A DNA stretch of 64,000 nt from Candidatus Zixiibacteriota bacterium (GTDB lineage: Bacteria > Zixibacteria > MSB-5A5 > GN15 > FEB-12): contig JACZXB010000001.1 in the NCBI GenBank assembly GCA_022571845.1, positions 541,953 through 605,952 on the forward strand, given 5' to 3'. The notes under the pieces were generated by a model that saw nothing but the letters and a program-made list of their open reading frames with translations, ran no database searches and was not told the origin of the DNA. The stretch's first letter is position 1, and every line of letters starts with the position of its first letter. Shown piece by piece: positions 60,266 through 64,000 of the stretch. The position numbers and the translations under genes were made by a program.

Positions 60266-61769
60266 AAATCTTATGCGGCAGTTGCAGCTTTTGCCGGATT
60301 ATCTGGGCAGCCATCTGCTTATTACGATATCGGCTCTATCTCTGGGTATTATTGTCTGTCTACCTACTGCTATTGCCGTCACACGGATAAAAAAACTGCG
60401 CTGGCCGGTACTTTCGTTTGCAAGTGTCATGCAGACAATTCCCGGTATCGCCCTATTGGCTCTGATGGTGCCGCTTTTGGGGCAGATTGGGTTTGTTCCG
60501 GCTTTGGTCGCGCTCTTTCTATACAGCATGCTGCCGATACTGCGCAACACCGTCACAGGAATTTCCGAAGTTGACCCCTCGTTAATCGAGGCTGCCCGCG
60601 GTCTGGGTATGACCTCGAATCAGATGCTCTGGAAAGTTGAACTGCCGGTAGCCCTGCCGATAATTATTGCCGGCATAAGAACCTCGACTGTCTGGGTGGT
60701 AGGCACGGCTACTCTATCCACTGCTGTCGGGGCCAAAAGTTTAGGTAACTATATTTTCAGCGGTTTGCATATTCAAAATCACACCTCGGTGCTGGTCGGC
60801 TGCATCGCCGCAGCTTTGCTGGCCATGATTCTTGACAGCTTGATTCGGCTCAGCGAAATTGCAGTCACTCAAAGAAACGCTTTTAAAGGCGGCCTGGCCG
60901 CGCTTGGTCTGATAATCGTACTTTTTGGCGGTCTGTCATCGTACGCTTTCAAATTTGACTCCTCCGAATCCAGGCCAATAATATCCATCGGCGCCAAGAC
61001 TTTTACCGAGCAATATATTTTGAGCGACCTGATGGCGACCATGCTTAAAGACGCCGGTTTTAATATAGACACCCGCTCGAGCATGGGCTCAACTATTCTA
61101 TTTGACGCCTTAAAAAATGGCGAGGTTGACTGCTACATAGATTACAGCGGCACCATCTGGGCCAACCATATGAAGCGCAGCGACACCAAGTCAGCCGATA
61201 TCGTATTGCAGGAGATGACAGACTGGCTGAAAGAAAAACATGGCGTTCTCTGCCTGGGCGCAATCGGTTTTGAAAACACTTATGCTCTGGCGGTTAAAAA
61301 GGGACTGGCTAAATCACTCGAACTTGAATCGATTGCAGACTTGTCAAAACATTCTCCGAATTTGCTTATAGGCAGCGACTACGAATTTTTCTCTCGTCCG
61401 GAATGGTTTGCCATACGCGACAACTACAATTTAAATTTTGACGAAACGGTTTCGATGGACCATGCTCTGATGTATGCGGCTATCGACGCCAACAGAATCG
61501 ACGTAGTCACTGCCTACTCTACCGATGGCCGCATTGCAGCGCATGATTTGGTTATTTTACGTGATCCCAAGCAAGCTTTGCCGCCCTACGACGCGGTCTT
61601 GCTTTTGTCCCCGCAAGCTGCCGAAAATAAGAATTTAATTAAAGCCCTGATGCCAATAATAGGGAGTATTAATAACCAGCTTATGCAACAGGCTAATATG
61701 ATGGTAGATATTGACAAAGAACCTACCCAAAAAGCCGCTAACTACTTAGCAGAAAACATTATCGAATGA
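60249..61769 (+). CDS. Fused betaine-type ABC permease plus substrate-binding domain (OpuCB-OpuCC fusion); candidate EgtU
   Basis: Permease EAARGLGMTSNQMLWKVELPVALPIIIAGIRTSTVWVVGTATLSTAVGAKSLGNYI fused to SBD ISIGAKTFTEQYILSDLMATMLKDAGFNIDTRSSMGSTILFDALKNGEVDCYIDYSGTIW. Confidence 0.93.
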   Translation: MPAMSENLMRQLQLLPDYLGSHLLITISALSLGIIVCLPTAIAVTRIKKLRWPVLSFASVMQTIPGIALLALMVPLLGQIGFVPALVALFLYSMLPILRNTVTGISEVDPSLIEAARGLGMTSNQMLWKVELPVALPIIIAGIRTSTVWVVGTATLSTAVGAKSLGNYIFSGLHIQNHTSVLVGCIAAALLAMILDSLIRLSEIAVTQRNAFKGGLAALGLIIVLFGGLSSYAFKFDSSESRPIISIGAKTFTEQYILSDLMATMLKDAGFNIDTRSSMGSTILFDALKNGEVDCYIDYSGTIWANHMKRSDTKSADIVLQEMTDWLKEKHGVLCLGAIGFENTYALAVKKGLAKSLELESIADLSKHSPNLLIGSDYEFFSRPEWFAIRDNYNLNFDETVSMDHALMYAAIDANRIDVVTAYSTDGRIAAHDLVILRDPKQALPPYDAVLLLSPQAAENKNLIKALMPIIGSINNQLMQQANMMVDIDKEPTQKAANYLAENIIE

Positions 61770-61798
61770 AGCATAGAATCACAATCTCTCCTATATAG

Positions 61799-61826
61799 TT
61801 GACACTGTTTTTTGGTGTGCTATAAT
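61799..61826 (+). promoter_or_regulatory. Consensus sigma70-type promoter upstream of egtD
   Basis: TTGACA (61799..61804), 16-bp spacer, TATAAT (61821..61826). Confidence 0.75.
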
Positions 61827-61929
61827 AATTCCAGATTAGAAAAATAGTTCTGCGGCAAAAACATAGGTGTAATCATGCTGACCGAGGAAAAAAGACAATT
61901 AAATTCAAAAGAATCAGACTTAGATTATA

Positions 61930-62931
61930 ATGCCGGCAAATTATAAAATTCTTCAGGAAAAAGATTACGCCGAATCATTCGGCCCGACGCACGCCTTTGC
62001 GCTGGATATTCTGGTAGGTCTCTCAGATAAACCGAAACGAATTCCCTCAAAATATCTCTATGATGATAACGGCAGCAAACTCTTCAGCGAAATTACGTTC
62101 GTGCCCGAATATTACTTGACCGACTGCGAAATAGATATTCTTTCCAACCAAGCTGACAAAATTATCGATACGGTAAAAGATGAACCGTTCAATTTAATAG
62201 AACTCGGCGCCGGATTCGGGCGGAAAACAAAAATTCTGCTGGAGAAGTTTTCTGAGGCAAATCTCGATTTCCAGTATGTCCCCATAGACATCTCCGAATC
62301 AGCTATGATTGGCCTGAGAGACTCCATGAACGAGTCCTTTCCGGATATAGAAGTCAACGGACTGGTCTCTGACTATTTTGTGGGCATGAAATGGTTCAAC
62401 GAGCGTTTCACGGAGCGCAATCTGGTTACTTTTTTAGGCTCAAGCATCGGCAATTTTACTTACGCCGGAGCCAGATTCTTTTTGCGTAATGTCTGGACCT
62501 GTCTTAACCGAGATGATTTGTTTTTGATCGGTTTTGATTTAAAAAAAGATATTGAACTGCTGCTGTCGGCCTACAATGACCCTAAAGGGATTACCAGCCG
62601 CTTCAATCTGAATGTCCTTGACCGCATTAACAAAGAACTGGGCGGACAGTTTGATAAATCCAGATTCCGGCATTTTGGCACCTACGATGTTTTCTCAGGC
62701 GCTATGGAAAGTTATCTGGTCAGTTTAGAAAGTCAGGAAGTGCCGATTAACCAGATAGGCCGCTCGTTTCACTTTGACGAATGGGAACCGATTCATACCG
62801 AGTATTCTTACAAATATCTGCTTTCAGATATTCGAGAACTGGCCAGCGATACCGGCTTTAGCGAGGTAACAAACCTGTTTGATTCAAAGAAATATTTCTG
62901 CGACGCCATCTGGCGGGTTAACAAGAGCTGA
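61930..62931 (+). CDS. egtD: L-histidine N-alpha-methyltransferase (EgtD family)
   Basis: IPSKYLYDDNGSKLFSEITFVPEYYLTDCEIDIL, NLIELGAGFGRKTKILLE, FLGSSIGNFTYAGARFFL; EgtD/Methyltransf_33 pattern. Confidence 0.88.
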   Translation: MPANYKILQEKDYAESFGPTHAFALDILVGLSDKPKRIPSKYLYDDNGSKLFSEITFVPEYYLTDCEIDILSNQADKIIDTVKDEPFNLIELGAGFGRKTKILLEKFSEANLDFQYVPIDISESAMIGLRDSMNESFPDIEVNGLVSDYFVGMKWFNERFTERNLVTFLGSSIGNFTYAGARFFLRNVWTCLNRDDLFLIGFDLKKDIELLLSAYNDPKGITSRFNLNVLDRINKELGGQFDKSRFRHFGTYDVFSGAMESYLVSLESQEVPINQIGRSFHFDEWEPIHTEYSYKYLLSDIRELASDTGFSEVTNLFDSKKYFCDAIWRVNKS

Positions 62932-62955
62932 TTACTTAGTCTAAAATTCTTGTAG

Positions 62956-62975
62956 GGGCTGAATATATTCAGCCC
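62956..62975. repeat. Perfect 20-bp palindrome GGGCTGAATATATTCAGCCC in a TGTAGGGGC...GCCCTAA-type intergenic repeat
   Basis: tgtaggggctgaatatattcagccctaata at 62951. Confidence 0.7.
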
Positions 62976-63221
62976 TAATAGACGACTTCCCGAGCGTACT
63001 GAAAAAGTCCACCTGTCCGCCTTGTTGCTTGACAGAAGTGTGATACCTTGTATATTTTAGCCTATAATCATCTTTATAGATGAGCAACGCTTATATATTT
63101 GATTGATAGCGCTTTCCTAATTTGATGCGCTAATCTTCATCGGTTTTAGTAAGTTCAGACTGCAGTCAAGGAAAGCATACTATTAGTCAATCAAATGCAA
63201 TCTGAATGTAGGTATTAAATT

Positions 63222-64000
63222 ATGAAGACTTTTTCAATCTTGGTATTCAGCGCCAGCCTGCTGCTGTCAATTTCAAGTAAGGCAGAGGATAGTGCAGATG
63301 ACTCTGCTGGGAAAAGAAGTATCGAAGAATTCGTTTCTCCGGATGGTCGTGTTGATATCGAAGCGGTGAGAAAAAGCGGCTATCAGGGCACTCTTGATTT
63401 GGACGGATTTAACGTTCGTATCGACCCAAAGACAGGTGAACCATTAGTACAGGTCTCGGCGTCGCCGGCAGACCCGGATGACATTTACTGGGACAATAGC
63501 ATTTCTCCCTCTCTTTTGGGTCTGGGCGATATCGTTTTTGCGTTAGCAGTTTATGATAGCAATCTAATTGTGGCGGGACAGTTTACTGCTGCCGGGGTTG
63601 TGTCTGCCGGTCGTATTGCTTCCTGGGACGGCACATCCTGGTCGGCACTGGGAGCGGGGATGAATAGAACTGTTTGGTCCCTTACTGTCTATAACAACCA
63701 GCTGATTGCAGGGGGGGAGTTTACCACTGCCGGGGGTGTGCCTACCGGTCGTATTGCTTCCTGGGACGGCACTTCCTGGTCGGCTCTGGGAACGGGGATG
63801 AATGGTTTTGTTCATGCCCTCACTGTCTCTGACAACCAGCTGATTGCCGGGGGACGGTTTACCATTGCCGGAGGTGTGTCTGCCAGTCGTATTGCTTCCT
63901 GGGACGGCACATCCTGGTCGGCTCTGGGAACGGGGATGAATGACCGGGTTTCTGCCCTCACTGTCTATAACAACCAGCTTATAGCAGGGGGATTTTTTAT
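63222..64000 (+). CDS. Secreted beta-propeller-like tandem repeat protein (46-aa period), truncated by window edge
   Basis: ATG at 63222, signal peptide MKTFSILVFSASLLLSISSKA; repeats RIASWDGTSWSALGxGMNxxVxALTVYNNQLIAGGxFTTAGGVxxG at exactly 138-bp spacing (63612, 63750, 63888). No stop in window, so absent from the track. Confidence 0.85.
   Translation, partial: MKTFSILVFSASLLLSISSKAEDSADDSAGKRSIEEFVSPDGRVDIEAVRKSGYQGTLDLDGFNVRIDPKTGEPLVQVSASPADPDDIYWDNSISPSLLGLGDIVFALAVYDSNLIVAGQFTAAGVVSAGRIASWDGTSWSALGAGMNRTVWSLTVYNNQLIAGGEFTTAGGVPTGRIASWDGTSWSALGTGMNGFVHALTVSDNQLIAGGRFTIAGGVSASRIASWDGTSWSALGTGMNDRVSALTVYNNQLIAGGFF

Noticed and set aside
63564-63815. 83-aa minus-strand ORF at the right edge
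   Set aside because: Antisense to the 138-bp repeats of the truncated secreted protein.

Overview
This 64 kb window looks like a chromosomal segment from an uncultivated FCB-type bacterium, Zixibacteria-like. That is inferred from gene content only: T9SS-like C-terminal tail, dockerin/cohesin-like domains, BamA/Skp/LpxD. It carries housekeeping genes (dtd, maf, rodZ-like, smc, ftsY, uvrB, rplU, bamA, skp-like, lpxD, ssb, nadE, rsmI, lgt) and several accessory modules. (1) A 3009-aa Cys-rich secreted repeat protein is divergent from a dockerin-ended secreted protein. (2) A heterodimeric ABC exporter is preceded by a 39-aa peptide gene absent from the ORF track. (3) A near-complete Phe/Tyr to acetoacetyl-CoA cluster (HPPD, homogentisate dioxygenase, HisC-like aminotransferase, FAH, flavin reductase, acetoacetyl-CoA synthetase, aromatic amino acid hydroxylase) lies beside a three-gene operon that looks like tetrahydrobiopterin synthesis (folE, triple-domain PTPS, SDR). 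(4) A fused permease/substrate-binding betaine-type ABC transporter precedes egtD and resembles an EgtUV-type ergothioneine importer. Least expected observations: a small membrane ORF with an in-frame TGA followed by a bacterial-SECIS-like hairpin (possible new selenoprotein); a triple PTPS fusion whose catalytic residues are split between domains; an rlmH reading frame of exact full length with two in-frame TAA codons; a pseudo-receiver gene split by a -1 frameshift at GGGAAAA; and a truncated SDR relic next to a REP/MITE-like element. All calls come from reading the sequence by eye; no database search was run.
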